This document shows, piece by piece, positions 7,625-15,930 of a stretch of 64,000 nt of DNA (its first letter is position 1; every line of letters begins with the position of its first letter). The stretch spans positions 1-64,000 of the forward strand of contig WGNL01000014.1 of the NCBI GenBank assembly GCA_016124585.1, read 5' to 3'. Position numbers and translations under genes: made by a program. Below the pieces are notes generated by a model. It was not told where the DNA came from. It worked only from the letters and a program-made list of their open reading frames with translations, and searched no databases. This stretch comes from Bacteroidota bacterium (GTDB taxonomy: Bacteria; Bacteroidota; Bacteroidia; Chitinophagales; Saprospiraceae).

Positions 7625-8788
7625 ATGAATAAAATCGGTATTATAGGCGCCGGCTCCATGGGGGCTGGCATTGCCCAAGTAGCCGCCACTGCAGGGCACG
7701 AAGTTCTAGTTTTTGATAGCAATCCTGCTGCACTCGAACGGGCACAGGCCAACCTCCTCGCCATCCTCAATAGGCTAACGGAAAAGGGCAAAATGGACGA
7801 CCGTACAGCCAAAGCTATTTTTGGTAGAACCTATTTTTTGGACAGTTTGGCCGCTTTCAGCGAAACAGGACTGGTCATTGAGGCCATCATTGAAGATTTG
7901 ACGGTGAAAAAAGCCATGTTCAAGCAATTGGAAGGCATCGTCAGTGCTGATTGCATTTTAGCGACAAATACTTCCTCGCTTTCTGTAGCTGCTATTGCCG
8001 CTGCCTGTGAAAAACCAGAGCGGGTGCTCGGCATCCATTTCTTCAACCCCGCCCCCCTGATGCAATTAGTGGAAGTCGTGCCCGCCATTCAGACCTCCAC
8101 CGACATTGCGAAGCAAGCAAAACTGCTCATTGAGAGCTGGGGTAAACTGGTGGTCATGGCCAAAGACACGCCTGGCTTCATCGTGAATCGGGTAGCACGG
8201 CCATTTTACGGAGAGGCACTTCGCATTCTCGAAGAGGGCATCGCCGATGTAGCTACCATTGATTGGGCGATGACGGCGCTCGGCGGCTTCCGCATGGGGC
8301 CATTCACATTGATGGATTTTATCGGAAACGACGTGAATTACACAGTGACGGAGACTGTGTTCCAGTCGTTTTTCTTTGACCCACGATACAGGCCATCATT
8401 TACCCAAAAGCGATTGAGCGAAGCGGGCTGGTTGGGTAAAAAAACAGGCCGGGGCTACTACGATTATTCCGAAGGGGCCGAAAATCCAGTTGCGAAGCAA
8501 GACCCTGAATTGGGTGAAGTGATTTTTGCCCGCATCCTCGTCATGCTCATCAATGAAGCGGCCGATGCACTTTATCTGAATATCGCCAACAGGGACGATA
8601 TTGACTTGGCCATGACCAAGGGTGTGAACTACCCCAAGGGCCTGCTGCAATGGGCCGACGAAATCGGCATCGAGAACTGTGTACACATGCTTGACGCCCT
8701 GCATGACGAATACCTCGAAGACCGCTACCGATGCAGTGTTTTGCTACGCAAAATGGCTCGTTCAAAGCATAGTTTTTATGGAAAATAA
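7625..8788 (+). CDS. 3-hydroxyacyl-CoA dehydrogenase (PaaH/Hbd type)
   Basis: The 387-residue enzyme oxidises L-3-hydroxyacyl-CoA with NAD+. The N-terminal Rossmann domain opens with IGIIGAGSMGAGIAQ. TNTSSLSV and HFFNPAPLMQLVEVV (catalytic His near 138) follow, then DTPGFIVNRVARPFYGEAL. It is longer than simple 3-hydroxybutyryl-CoA dehydrogenases (about 285 residues) because a second 3HCDH C-terminal domain covers about 290-385, as in PaaH-like proteins of phenylacetate or fatty-acid degradation. Its stop overlaps the start of the PaaI-type thioesterase gene by 11 bases, which supports a shared operon. Confidence 0.88.
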   Translation: MNKIGIIGAGSMGAGIAQVAATAGHEVLVFDSNPAALERAQANLLAILNRLTEKGKMDDRTAKAIFGRTYFLDSLAAFSETGLVIEAIIEDLTVKKAMFKQLEGIVSADCILATNTSSLSVAAIAAACEKPERVLGIHFFNPAPLMQLVEVVPAIQTSTDIAKQAKLLIESWGKLVVMAKDTPGFIVNRVARPFYGEALRILEEGIADVATIDWAMTALGGFRMGPFTLMDFIGNDVNYTVTETVFQSFFFDPRYRPSFTQKRLSEAGWLGKKTGRGYYDYSEGAENPVAKQDPELGEVIFARILVMLINEAADALYLNIANRDDIDLAMTKGVNYPKGLLQWADEIGIENCVHMLDALHDEYLEDRYRCSVLLRKMARSKHSFYGK

Positions 8789-9206
8789 AGAAAAAGACCT
8801 CGCCAAACGAGTGGTTGATGCCATGTTCAACAACGACCCGTTCAGCCAGTGGCTCGGCATTGAGCGGGTGGAGGATGGCCCGGGCCGTTCGGTGTTGCGC
8901 ATGACCGTTCGGCCAGAGATGTGCAACGGCTTCGGGGTGGCGCACGGTGGCATCACGTTTTCTTTCGCCGACAGCGCTTTTGCCTTCGCAAGCAACTCGC
9001 ACGGCCGCAAGTCGGTCTCTATCGAAACATCCATTTCACACACGGTGGCCACGCATCCTGGCGATGTATTGACGGCGAGGGCGGCGGAAGACCACTTGTC
9101 CAATAAACTCGCCGTTTATAGGGTGACGGTCACAAATCAGGAGGGGGTGGTGGTGGCCTTGTTTAAGGGAACTGTTTATCGGATGGGAAAGGAGTGGGAG
9201 GTGTGA
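8778..9206 (+). CDS. paaI: PaaI-family hotdog thioesterase
   Basis: I chose the ATG at 8778 because the family fold begins here; upstream codons in this frame belong to the preceding gene. The product has 142 residues. It has the hotdog fold with CNGFGVAHGGITFSFADSAFAFASNSHG, where N and the HGG loop (about residues 47-57) match the PaaI active site, and SIETSISHTVATHPGDVLTA. PaaI hydrolyses dead-end hydroxyphenylacetyl-CoA esters during phenylacetate breakdown. Pairing with a PaaH-like dehydrogenase fits, but no other paa gene is in the window. Confidence 0.85.
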   Translation: MENKEKDLAKRVVDAMFNNDPFSQWLGIERVEDGPGRSVLRMTVRPEMCNGFGVAHGGITFSFADSAFAFASNSHGRKSVSIETSISHTVATHPGDVLTARAAEDHLSNKLAVYRVTVTNQEGVVVALFKGTVYRMGKEWEV

Positions 9207-9234
9207 TAATTTTTAGAGGAGAAATAAATTTAGG

Positions 9235-10875
9235 ATGAAACATAAATTTTTGTGGGCGGCTATGCTGCTGCCATTTTTTTCGCTGGCGCAAACCTTCACC
9301 CACGCCGATACGCTCCGTGGTTCCATCACCCCAGAGCGGGCTTGGTGGGATGCCCGCCACTACGACCTGAACGTGGCTTTCGATATTGACAACCAAAGCA
9401 TCAGCGGCTGGAACACCATCACGTATGAGGTTTTGCGAAGCACCAAAAACCGGATGCAGATCGACCTGATGGCTCCGCTTAAGTTGGATAGCGTCTTGCA
9501 GGACGGCGAGTACCTCAGTTGGGAGCAGGATGGCCCTGCTTATTTTATCAAACTGAATTCGGCACAAAAGCAAGGCAGTTTCCGAAAAATAAGCCTGTAC
9601 TACCACGGGCAGCCTATCGTTGCGAAGCGGCCACCTTGGGACGGCGGCATTATTTGGGGCAAAGATGCCCAAGAGCGTCCTTGGGTTTCTGTGGCTTGCC
9701 AAGGCATGGGGCCGAGCGTTTGGTATCCAAACAAAGACCACCAATACGACGAACCAGATAGCGCAGCCCTGCACATCACTTGCCCGCTGCCGCTCGTGGG
9801 CGTGGCGAATGGCCGCCTCCGCCAGCGCACTGACAACGGCGACGGAACGGCCACTTACACTTGGGCGGTCGTGAATCCTATCAACAACTACAACCTCATT
9901 CCGTACATCGGCAATTACCAGCATTTTCAGAGTGTTTACGAAGGCGAAGCAGGTCAGCTTGACATGGATTTCTGGGTGATGGATTACAATTACGAGAAGG
10001 CAAAAACCCGTTTTTTGGAGGACACCCCGAAGATGCTCCACTGTTTTGAGTACTGGTTTGGGCCGTACCCGTTTTACGAAGATGGCTACAAACTCGTGGA
10101 AGCACCGCACCTCGGCATGGAGCACCAGAGTGCCGTGGCCTACGGCAATGGCTACCAAAACGGCTACCGAGGGAGAGACCTATCGGATACGGGCGTGGGG
10201 TTGAAGTGGGATTTTATTCTCGTGCATGAATCGGGGCACGAGTGGTTTGGGAATAATGTCACGACCAAGGATGTGGCTGATATGTGGGTGCATGAGGGCT
10301 TCACGAACTATTCTGAAACACTTTACACGGGCTGCGAATTTGGAGAGGAAGAAGCCACCACTTACAATGTTGGCTGCCGGGCGCTCATTGGCAACCGCTC
10401 GCCCATCATCGGTATTTACGACGTAAACCATGAAGGTAGCGGTGATATGTATTACAAGGGCGGCAGCATGTTACACACGATTCGGGCGGCCATCAACAAT
10501 GACGAGACTTTCCGGGAAATACTTCGTGGGCTGAACGAGACTTTCCGCCATCAGACCGTGACGACCAAGCAGGTGGAGGATTTTGTTTCAAAAAAATCGG
10601 GCATGGATTTCTCGAAGGTCTTCGACCAATACCTGCGCACCACCGACATCCCAGTTTTGGAGGTAAGCCTTGTTGAAAAAGGCCATGAAAGACTTTTGAA
10701 CTACCGCTGGACCAACTGCGTGAAGGGTTTTGACCTGCCGCTGCTTGTGCAAACCGGGTTTGGCAAATGGGATTGGATACGCCCTACCACCGAGTGGCAA
10801 TCCACCGCTTGCAAACTGAAATCGCTCGCTGATTTCACCGTGGACAAGCGTTTTTATGTGAAAGTAAAGAAATGA
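9235..10875 (+). CDS. M1-family zinc aminopeptidase (secreted)
   Basis: The product has 546 residues with a signal peptide (MKHKFLWAAMLLPFFSLAQ). The N-terminal beta domain covers about 25-225. The substrate-recognition loop reads LGMEHQSAVAYG at about 293, a variant of the GxMEN exopeptidase motif with His where Asn is usual. The zinc site HESGHEWFGN (about 331-340) is followed by a second glutamate in WVHEGFTNYSE, giving HExxH-x18-E. Inference: periplasmic or outer-membrane peptidase. The GMEH variant may alter N-terminal residue recognition. It starts 28 bp after the PaaI gene, so it may be co-transcribed. Confidence 0.88.
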   Translation: MKHKFLWAAMLLPFFSLAQTFTHADTLRGSITPERAWWDARHYDLNVAFDIDNQSISGWNTITYEVLRSTKNRMQIDLMAPLKLDSVLQDGEYLSWEQDGPAYFIKLNSAQKQGSFRKISLYYHGQPIVAKRPPWDGGIIWGKDAQERPWVSVACQGMGPSVWYPNKDHQYDEPDSAALHITCPLPLVGVANGRLRQRTDNGDGTATYTWAVVNPINNYNLIPYIGNYQHFQSVYEGEAGQLDMDFWVMDYNYEKAKTRFLEDTPKMLHCFEYWFGPYPFYEDGYKLVEAPHLGMEHQSAVAYGNGYQNGYRGRDLSDTGVGLKWDFILVHESGHEWFGNNVTTKDVADMWVHEGFTNYSETLYTGCEFGEEEATTYNVGCRALIGNRSPIIGIYDVNHEGSGDMYYKGGSMLHTIRAAINNDETFREILRGLNETFRHQTVTTKQVEDFVSKKSGMDFSKVFDQYLRTTDIPVLEVSLVEKGHERLLNYRWTNCVKGFDLPLLVQTGFGKWDWIRPTTEWQSTACKLKSLADFTVDKRFYVKVKK

Positions 10876-11223
10876 AAATTAAATTGCTTGGGCAGTTGGA
10901 GGTATCATCACAACTGCCCGCAGACTTTGTCGTCGAACTGCCAAGCCTCGCCGTTTAACAAAATTTTTCAGCCCTTCGTCTGCCAAGGCCGTGCATTGTT
11001 CAGAAAAAATTGGCTTTTTTGTAGAATTAACCGCTATTGCTTCCGGTTTTCCTTTTCCAGGAAAAATTTTTCTTCAATAAAGGAAGTTATAGGGATGCCT
11101 TCGATGCAACTGGATTGCATTGCTTTCAGTAAAAATCTTATTCAAGTTAGGCAGACAATTCTTTACACCTCCAATGGCCAATGAATTTCAACCCACTGTT
11201 CATCACCCGAAACTTTGTGATTT
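10876..11223. other. 348-bp intergenic region with one hairpin
   Basis: GGGCAGTTG (10890-10898) pairs with CAACTGCCC (10911-10919) 15 bp after the M1 peptidase stop. There is no T-run, so it would be a weak terminator. The rest is AT-rich with no convincing gene; a 98-codon open frame has no recognisable features and is unlikely to be coding. Confidence 0.5.
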
Positions 11224-12339
11224 ATGAAAAAAGTAGGAATCGCCATCGCAGCAACTTTGCTGCTCAATGCAGCTTTTAGCCTGTTTTTGTTCAACCGCTT
11301 GAAAACGGATGACGAAACAGCGCAAAAATCCCTCTCATCCCCAGCTGTTCACTTGGCTAGCTATGATTTTGAAAACCCGCCAGTGAATGCCAAGCCCACC
11401 AGCAGCTTTTATGTCCCTGAAGACTTTGTAGAGACGGCCAACATCGTTACCCAAGCCGTTGTGAACATCACGGTGAAAAGCCGAAATGGTGTTGACCCAA
11501 CAGCAGGAGGTTCCGGCGTGATTATTTCGAGAGACGGCTATATTATCACAAACAACCACGTCATTGAAGGTGGTGGAAAAGTGGAAGTGTCTCTTTACAA
11601 CAAGCGGATTTTCAAGGCGACCGTGGTGGGCAAAGACCCCTACACCGACCTCGCATTGCTGAAAATTGATGCAACAGGTCTTAAGCCGCTCGTTTACGCC
11701 AACTCCGACAATGTTCAGGTTGGCGAGTGGGTACTAGCTGTTGGCAACCCCTTCAACCTCACCAGCACCGTGACGGCTGGCATCGTTAGCGCTAAAGGCC
11801 GCAATATCAATATCCTCCAGGGCATGTATTCTATCGAGAGCTTCATTCAAACTGATGCTGTGGTAAACCCAGGCAACAGTGGAGGTGCGCTCGTGAACAT
11901 GAAGGGCGAGCTTGTGGGCATCAATGCCGCCATCATGAGTGAAACTGGTGCCTACGAAGGTTATTCTTTCGCTATTCCATCCAATTTGGTACAGAAAATC
12001 ATGTTGGATTTGAAGGAATTTGGCGTTGCTCAACGAGCATTGCTCGGCGTAAGGATTAAGGATGTAGACAACGAAATAGCTGCTGATTTCAACCTCGGCG
12101 ATGTGGAGGGTGTCCTCGTTCGTACTGTGGATGCTGGAAGCGGTGCTGATGAAGCGGGTCTTCAAATGAACGATATCATCATTGGCGTTAATGGCGTTAA
12201 AACAGCTTCAGTGCCTGAGCTTCAAGAGCAGATAGCCCGATTCCGCCCTGGCGACATCGTAGCATTGGACATCATCCGCAATGGGCGGAATATTCGGAAA
12301 GGGGAGGTTAAACTCCGGGGAATGGAGAACAATGATTAA
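11224..12339 (+). CDS. HtrA/Deg-type periplasmic serine protease, one PDZ domain
   Basis: The product has 371 residues. A hydrophobic N-terminal segment (about 4-24) acts as signal or anchor. The trypsin-like domain has the catalytic triad His (ITNNHVI, about 113), Asp (DPYTDLALLKI, about 142) and Ser (NPGNSGGAL, about 220). A single PDZ domain follows at about 275-365 (LLGVRIKDV ... NDIIIGVNGVKTASVPELQ). One PDZ rather than two is the DegS/HhoB layout; the anchor-like N-terminus also fits DegS. Role: envelope protein quality control. A strong terminator follows. Confidence 0.9.
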   Translation: MKKVGIAIAATLLLNAAFSLFLFNRLKTDDETAQKSLSSPAVHLASYDFENPPVNAKPTSSFYVPEDFVETANIVTQAVVNITVKSRNGVDPTAGGSGVIISRDGYIITNNHVIEGGGKVEVSLYNKRIFKATVVGKDPYTDLALLKIDATGLKPLVYANSDNVQVGEWVLAVGNPFNLTSTVTAGIVSAKGRNINILQGMYSIESFIQTDAVVNPGNSGGALVNMKGELVGINAAIMSETGAYEGYSFAIPSNLVQKIMLDLKEFGVAQRALLGVRIKDVDNEIAADFNLGDVEGVLVRTVDAGSGADEAGLQMNDIIIGVNGVKTASVPELQEQIARFRPGDIVALDIIRNGRNIRKGEVKLRGMENND

Positions 12340-12354
12340 CTTGTAACCAGGATG

Positions 12355-12406
12355 TTTTAATTTCAAAGGGCAGATGCATAACCGCATCTGCCCTTTGAAA
12401 TTAAAA
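12355..12406 (+). terminator. Intrinsic terminator of the HtrA gene
   Basis: A 23-bp stem pairs 12355-12377 with 12384-12406. It is built on AAAGGGCAGATGC and GCATCTGCCCTTT around a 6-nt loop, with A/T tracts at both ends. Confidence 0.85.
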
Positions 12407-12410
12407 ATAT

Positions 12411-12632
12411 TTGGCATGCAAATTGTACTATTAAAATGGTACGTCTCAATACTAATTGTTAAAGCAACATCTGTAAGCCATTTACACCAGCCAAATCGGC
12501 ACTATCCCTTAATTTTTTGGTGAAATGGCGGGCTTTCGCCTAGCAAAACTGAACAAAAATTCACCTTAGCGTCCCGAAGCAAAACTGATTTGCAGCTTGC
12601 TTCGGGACTTTTTTTGCTCTTCAGTGGAGTAG
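12411..12632. terminator. Intergenic stretch ending in a strong bidirectional hairpin
   Basis: GTCCCGAAGCAA (12571-12582) pairs perfectly with TTGCTTCGGGAC (12597-12608), followed on the + strand by seven Ts (12609-12615). It lies 25 bp past the stop of the leftward lytic-transglycosylase gene and can serve as its terminator. The T-run, however, faces + strand transcription, for which no gene is visible here because the HtrA gene already has its own terminator. Confidence 0.7.
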
Positions 12633-13538
12633 CTACCTTGGAATCTTAATATCGTAAACTTTCTTTTTCGAGTTCGTCAACTTGTTATCCTTCAGCCACG
12701 GATTGAATAATTTAAGCATCCGGTAACTCACGCCGTACTGCTTTGCAAAATCGCCGAGATTGGCAATAGAACTGTCCACTGTTACAAGAGCATAGTTGTC
12801 GAGTGGCGGATAAAGCTGCTCATCGTGTAGGTCAAAACCATACTGCTCTGGGTGCTCCATAACGTGTTTGATGGCTACAAGGCGGAAGATGTAACGGTTG
12901 GTTTCCTCATTCAGGTTTAGGTCGTAGAAATTGTCAGATTTTTGTGCCTCAATTTCATTGCGAAGCCCAGTGGGCCCCATGTTGTAGGCAGCTGCCACAA
13001 GCGCCCAAGAGCCAAAACGTTCCTTATATTTTTTCAAATACTCACAGGCAGCACGGGTGGATTTTTCAAGGTGCAGCCGCTCGTCCACCTCTTTGTTTAC
13101 TTCCAGTCCATACTCACCTGCCGTACCTTCCATGAACTGCCAGATACCTTTTGCGCCAGCTGGCGAGGAAGCATTGCGGAGGTCGCTCTCTGCAACGGCG
13201 AGGTATTTAAAGTCATCGGGAAGACCATTTTCTTTCAAAATTTTTTCCATCACTGGAAAGTATCGGGCACTGTTTTTAAGGTTCAAAATGGTAGTGCTGT
13301 GGCGATAGGAGTTGACTATCAGTTCTCGCTCTAGCCGCTCTCGCACGTCAAAATTCTCCACCGGAATGCGCTCCCCAGCAAACCAGAACTCGTCGGTGGC
13401 TGCTACATGAGGAATGGAAAGCAGGGATTCTGGGCCGCCGTAAACTCCAGTTTTGGATTCCGGCGTATAGGACATGAAAATCGCTACCGATGCAAATGCA
13501 ATAAGGGTAGCGAGGTAGTACTTGAATGCGTTTTTCAT
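12633..13538 (-). CDS. Membrane-bound lytic murein transglycosylase (MltD-like, GH23)
   Basis: The product has 301 residues with an N-terminal membrane or signal segment (YYLATLIAFASVAIFMSY). The SLT domain spans about 95-235. YLAVAESDLRNASSPAGAKGIWQFM carries the catalytic Glu near 117, and ALVAAAYNMGPTGLRN the second conserved motif. The tail (about 255-300, SIANLGDFAKQYGVSYRMLKLFNPWL) looks like one LysM-type peptidoglycan-binding motif. Role: cleaves glycan strands to 1,6-anhydromuropeptides in the periplasm. It is the last gene of the leftward cluster that starts at 15715. Confidence 0.88.
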   Translation of the reverse strand: MKNAFKYYLATLIAFASVAIFMSYTPESKTGVYGGPESLLSIPHVAATDEFWFAGERIPVENFDVRERLERELIVNSYRHSTTILNLKNSARYFPVMEKILKENGLPDDFKYLAVAESDLRNASSPAGAKGIWQFMEGTAGEYGLEVNKEVDERLHLEKSTRAACEYLKKYKERFGSWALVAAAYNMGPTGLRNEIEAQKSDNFYDLNLNEETNRYIFRLVAIKHVMEHPEQYGFDLHDEQLYPPLDNYALVTVDSSIANLGDFAKQYGVSYRMLKLFNPWLKDNKLTNSKKKVYDIKIPR

Positions 13539-13567
13539 AGACTATTAAGTTGACAGATGACCAAAAG

Positions 13568-14095
13568 TCACCCTTGCAATTTCGCTTTCTTGTAAATTGG
13601 AACCGTCGAACATGGCTCCCCAAACATGATACTTTTTGCGAAAGGTTGAAGCTTGCGAGTAAGCTCAACATAGGCCGATGGCGGCACGGGATGGTCGCTG
13701 CACCCTTTAATGACGATGCGCTGGTCGGCATATTGCGCAGCGTCCACTTCGTCGAGGGCTTTTTGGAAAATATGCTTGTAAAATTCCTCAGGCGTTCCTT
13801 GGAAAATATCGGTGGCAAAAGGTGCTGCATACACCGTCACGAGCATGTAAGCCCAAACTGGGATGATAGCATCGGCGGAGCAAAAAACTGCCAGATTCTT
13901 GCTTTCGTATTGTGTCCAATCATGGTTGGCCAAAGCTTCCCGAAAGTCTTTTTCTTTCAAAATCAGGCCCATGAAAAGGTGTTCCTTAAGGTCAAAACTG
14001 GCCATTTCTTCCTTCGGGAAAAACTCCTCTAATTTTAGAGTTACCAAACCACTATTAGCTACTCGGTTTACCAATGTTTGCTCAACTGCCTCCAT
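13568..14095 (-). CDS. DUF2480 family protein
   Basis: The 175-residue soluble protein has no signal peptide. It opens with LVNRVANSGLVTLKLEEFFPKEEM and contains AVFCSADAIIPVWAYMLVTVY and a C-terminal GCSDHPVPPSAYVELTRKLQPFAKSIMFGEPCSTVPIYKK. This matches DUF2480, a family essentially confined to Bacteroidota with no assigned function. The conserved Cys, His and Cys residues (GCSDH, GEPCSTVP) could bind metal (inference). It lies 27 bp after scpB and 29 bp before the transglycosylase gene. Confidence 0.85.
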   Translation of the reverse strand: MEAVEQTLVNRVANSGLVTLKLEEFFPKEEMASFDLKEHLFMGLILKEKDFREALANHDWTQYESKNLAVFCSADAIIPVWAYMLVTVYAAPFATDIFQGTPEEFYKHIFQKALDEVDAAQYADQRIVIKGCSDHPVPPSAYVELTRKLQPFAKSIMFGEPCSTVPIYKKAKLQG

Positions 14096-14122
14096 AACGT
14101 AATGATTTTCAGTAAATAAAAA

Positions 14123-14737
14123 TTATTCCCCTTGTTTTTCAATTTCCGTTCCCGAATCCCCACTAAGGGCTTCTTCAATCGGTGCCCGTTCGCCAATCTC
14201 TTGGTCGGGGTCTTTGAAATCCTTGGGTTTAGGCAAGTCGCTCAGGTCTTTCAGACCGAAATAGTCCATAAACTTGATACTCGTGCCATAAAGTAACGGC
14301 CTGCCAGGGCCATCGCTGCGGCCCGTGATGGAAACAAGTTCTTTCTCCAGAAGTTTTTGGAGGGAGTAATCGCTGCTCACGCCCCGTATTTGTTCAATCT
14401 CCGTTTTGGATACTGGTTGTTTGTAGGCTATCACGGCCAGTGTTTCGATGGCTGCTTGCGAAAGTCGCTTCTTGGTTGTTTGCTTTAGCCAAGTACCGAT
14501 GACGGCATGGTAGGCGCCTTTTGTCATGAATTGCAAGCCTCCGGCAATTTGTACAAGCTCGATGGCGAAGTTCTCATCAGCGTATCGAGCCTTCACTTCA
14601 GCAATAGCATTGGCAATAGCCTCGGTGGTAAATTCGGTCTCAAAAGCCTCATCCAGTACTTGTCGGATATCATCAGGCGAGAGCGGTGCGTCGGCGGCAA
14701 ACACCAATGCTTCGATATGTTGGGCTAATCTTTCCAC
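14123..14737 (-). CDS. scpB: Segregation and condensation protein B
   Basis: The product has 204 residues. It is the kleisin-associated winged-helix subunit of the SMC-ScpA-ScpB complex that compacts and segregates the chromosome. The N-terminal helix (LAQHIEALVFAADAPLSPDDIRQVL) and the core SQAAIETLAVIAYKQPVSKTEIEQIRGVSSD, followed by GRSDGPGRPLLYGTS, are typical. An acidic tail of about 25 residues is divergent. scpA is not in the window. It is part of the leftward cluster with DUF2480 and the transglycosylase. Confidence 0.92.
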   Translation of the reverse strand: MERLAQHIEALVFAADAPLSPDDIRQVLDEAFETEFTTEAIANAIAEVKARYADENFAIELVQIAGGLQFMTKGAYHAVIGTWLKQTTKKRLSQAAIETLAVIAYKQPVSKTEIEQIRGVSSDYSLQKLLEKELVSITGRSDGPGRPLLYGTSIKFMDYFGLKDLSDLPKPKDFKDPDQEIGERAPIEEALSGDSGTEIEKQGE

Positions 14738-14812
14738 GGATTTATGGATTGAAGGAAAAAGGATTTAATTATTGGGAGTGCAAAATTAGTAAAAAAACAG
14801 GCGTAGTCTAAC

Positions 14813-15715
14813 TCACTGGATGGGTTTTAGGTCACCACAGTTGGCTTCCATTTTATCCAAAAAACTCCTGTTCGTAGTCAGTTTGGCGTAAGTTTCTAAA
14901 TTGTGTTCCAAGTTGTAAGCGGGTTTGGTGTCTTGGAAATAGATATCTGCCAAAGCTCGGAGACTGTCAAACTCGAAGGCAGTTTGCACAAAGCAATCAG
15001 TCATGCCAGGTGGTGCGCCTGGGTTCAGTTCATTGTGCTTGGCGACGGCCCTACTTTTGTACAATTCGAATTGATGTGGTGTCGGTTCGCTGAAAAGCAT
15101 TTTGTTTAGGTGGGGCTTTCGGGGGGAATAGTAAACACGGAACTCATCTCCCTGCTCCAATGGCATAGGGTTCACGAACAAAATTAACGGCTCGGATTGT
15201 AGCAGTGAATGGCTAATGATGGTTTCGTTGCCAGCCACGAACTGGTAAGAAATTTCAGAGCGGTTGCTGTCAATTTTTTTTATCAAAACCCGACCAATGG
15301 TTTTTTCACTGCCCTTGGCCAGCATTTCATCTAGTTTTTCGGCTTCGGATTTTTTAGCATTATTTCCCCAAATAACTATTCCCGCAACCAGCAGGCCCAT
15401 TGCGCCCAAAAAAATCAGTAATTGGTAAAAATATTTGCGTTCCAACTTATGTCGGAATCTGTTACGGGGCGTATCTGTTTCCTTGTCAATGTCGAACGTA
15501 AAATACATTTCATTGCCCCGCCGTTCAAGGTTGATGTGCACAAGTTCATCTTCTATAAAAAAAGTGTATTCTTTCGAATCGAGGACCTTGAAGTCAATTT
15601 GTACGATTTTGGAACCTACGTAAATGACCAAATGCCCGGTTTTAGGGCTGTGCAGCAGCCCTACTCGGTAGTTCCTACCATTGTCTCCGAGATATGTCCA
15701 AGTGTAGTGGTTCAT
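14813..15715 (-). CDS. Single-pass membrane protein of unknown function
   Basis: I do not recognise this 300-residue protein. It has no signal peptide. About 90 N-terminal residues form a beta-rich domain. One transmembrane helix follows at about 95-115 (YFYQLLIFLGAMGLLVAGIVIWG). The remaining 185 residues begin with a charged stretch (NNAKKSEAEKLDEMLAKG) and contain a DUF3592-like beta segment (ISYQFVAGNETIISHSLL ... GDEFRVYYSPRKPHLNKM). It is the first gene of the leftward cluster, 75 bp before scpB. Confidence 0.65.
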   Translation of the reverse strand: MNHYTWTYLGDNGRNYRVGLLHSPKTGHLVIYVGSKIVQIDFKVLDSKEYTFFIEDELVHINLERRGNEMYFTFDIDKETDTPRNRFRHKLERKYFYQLLIFLGAMGLLVAGIVIWGNNAKKSEAEKLDEMLAKGSEKTIGRVLIKKIDSNRSEISYQFVAGNETIISHSLLQSEPLILFVNPMPLEQGDEFRVYYSPRKPHLNKMLFSEPTPHQFELYKSRAVAKHNELNPGAPPGMTDCFVQTAFEFDSLRALADIYFQDTKPAYNLEHNLETYAKLTTNRSFLDKMEANCGDLKPIQ

Positions 15716-15835
15716 TTTACGGTCATCAATAACGTGCTTAAAGATAAAAGAAACGATGATAGTGCTGGCATCCTATTTTTTACGAACAATGCCGTTAAAT
15801 CTAAGTTAAAGCAGTGTGTTTGGGTTTGCCATTGT

Positions 15836-15843
15836 TAAATTTG
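15836..15843 (+). promoter_or_regulatory. -7 box candidate for the kinase gene
   Basis: TAAATTTG matches TAnnTTTG, about 88 bp upstream of the histidine-kinase ATG. TTTG words lie 15-20 bp upstream (GTGTTTGGGTTTGCC). Confidence 0.4.
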
Positions 15844-15930
15844 TCATGTTTGCAGTAGGTTATAGGGTAGTCATTCCGTTCCTTAGCCTTCTTGAAATGG
15901 CAAATGACCCCAACGGCTAGTTTTTAATCA

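Noticed and set aside
10888-11184. A 98-codon open frame after the M1 peptidase gene
   Set aside because: Its composition (many Cys, Phe, Asn and Ser without order) is not protein-like, it starts in a hairpin, and nothing suggests a family.
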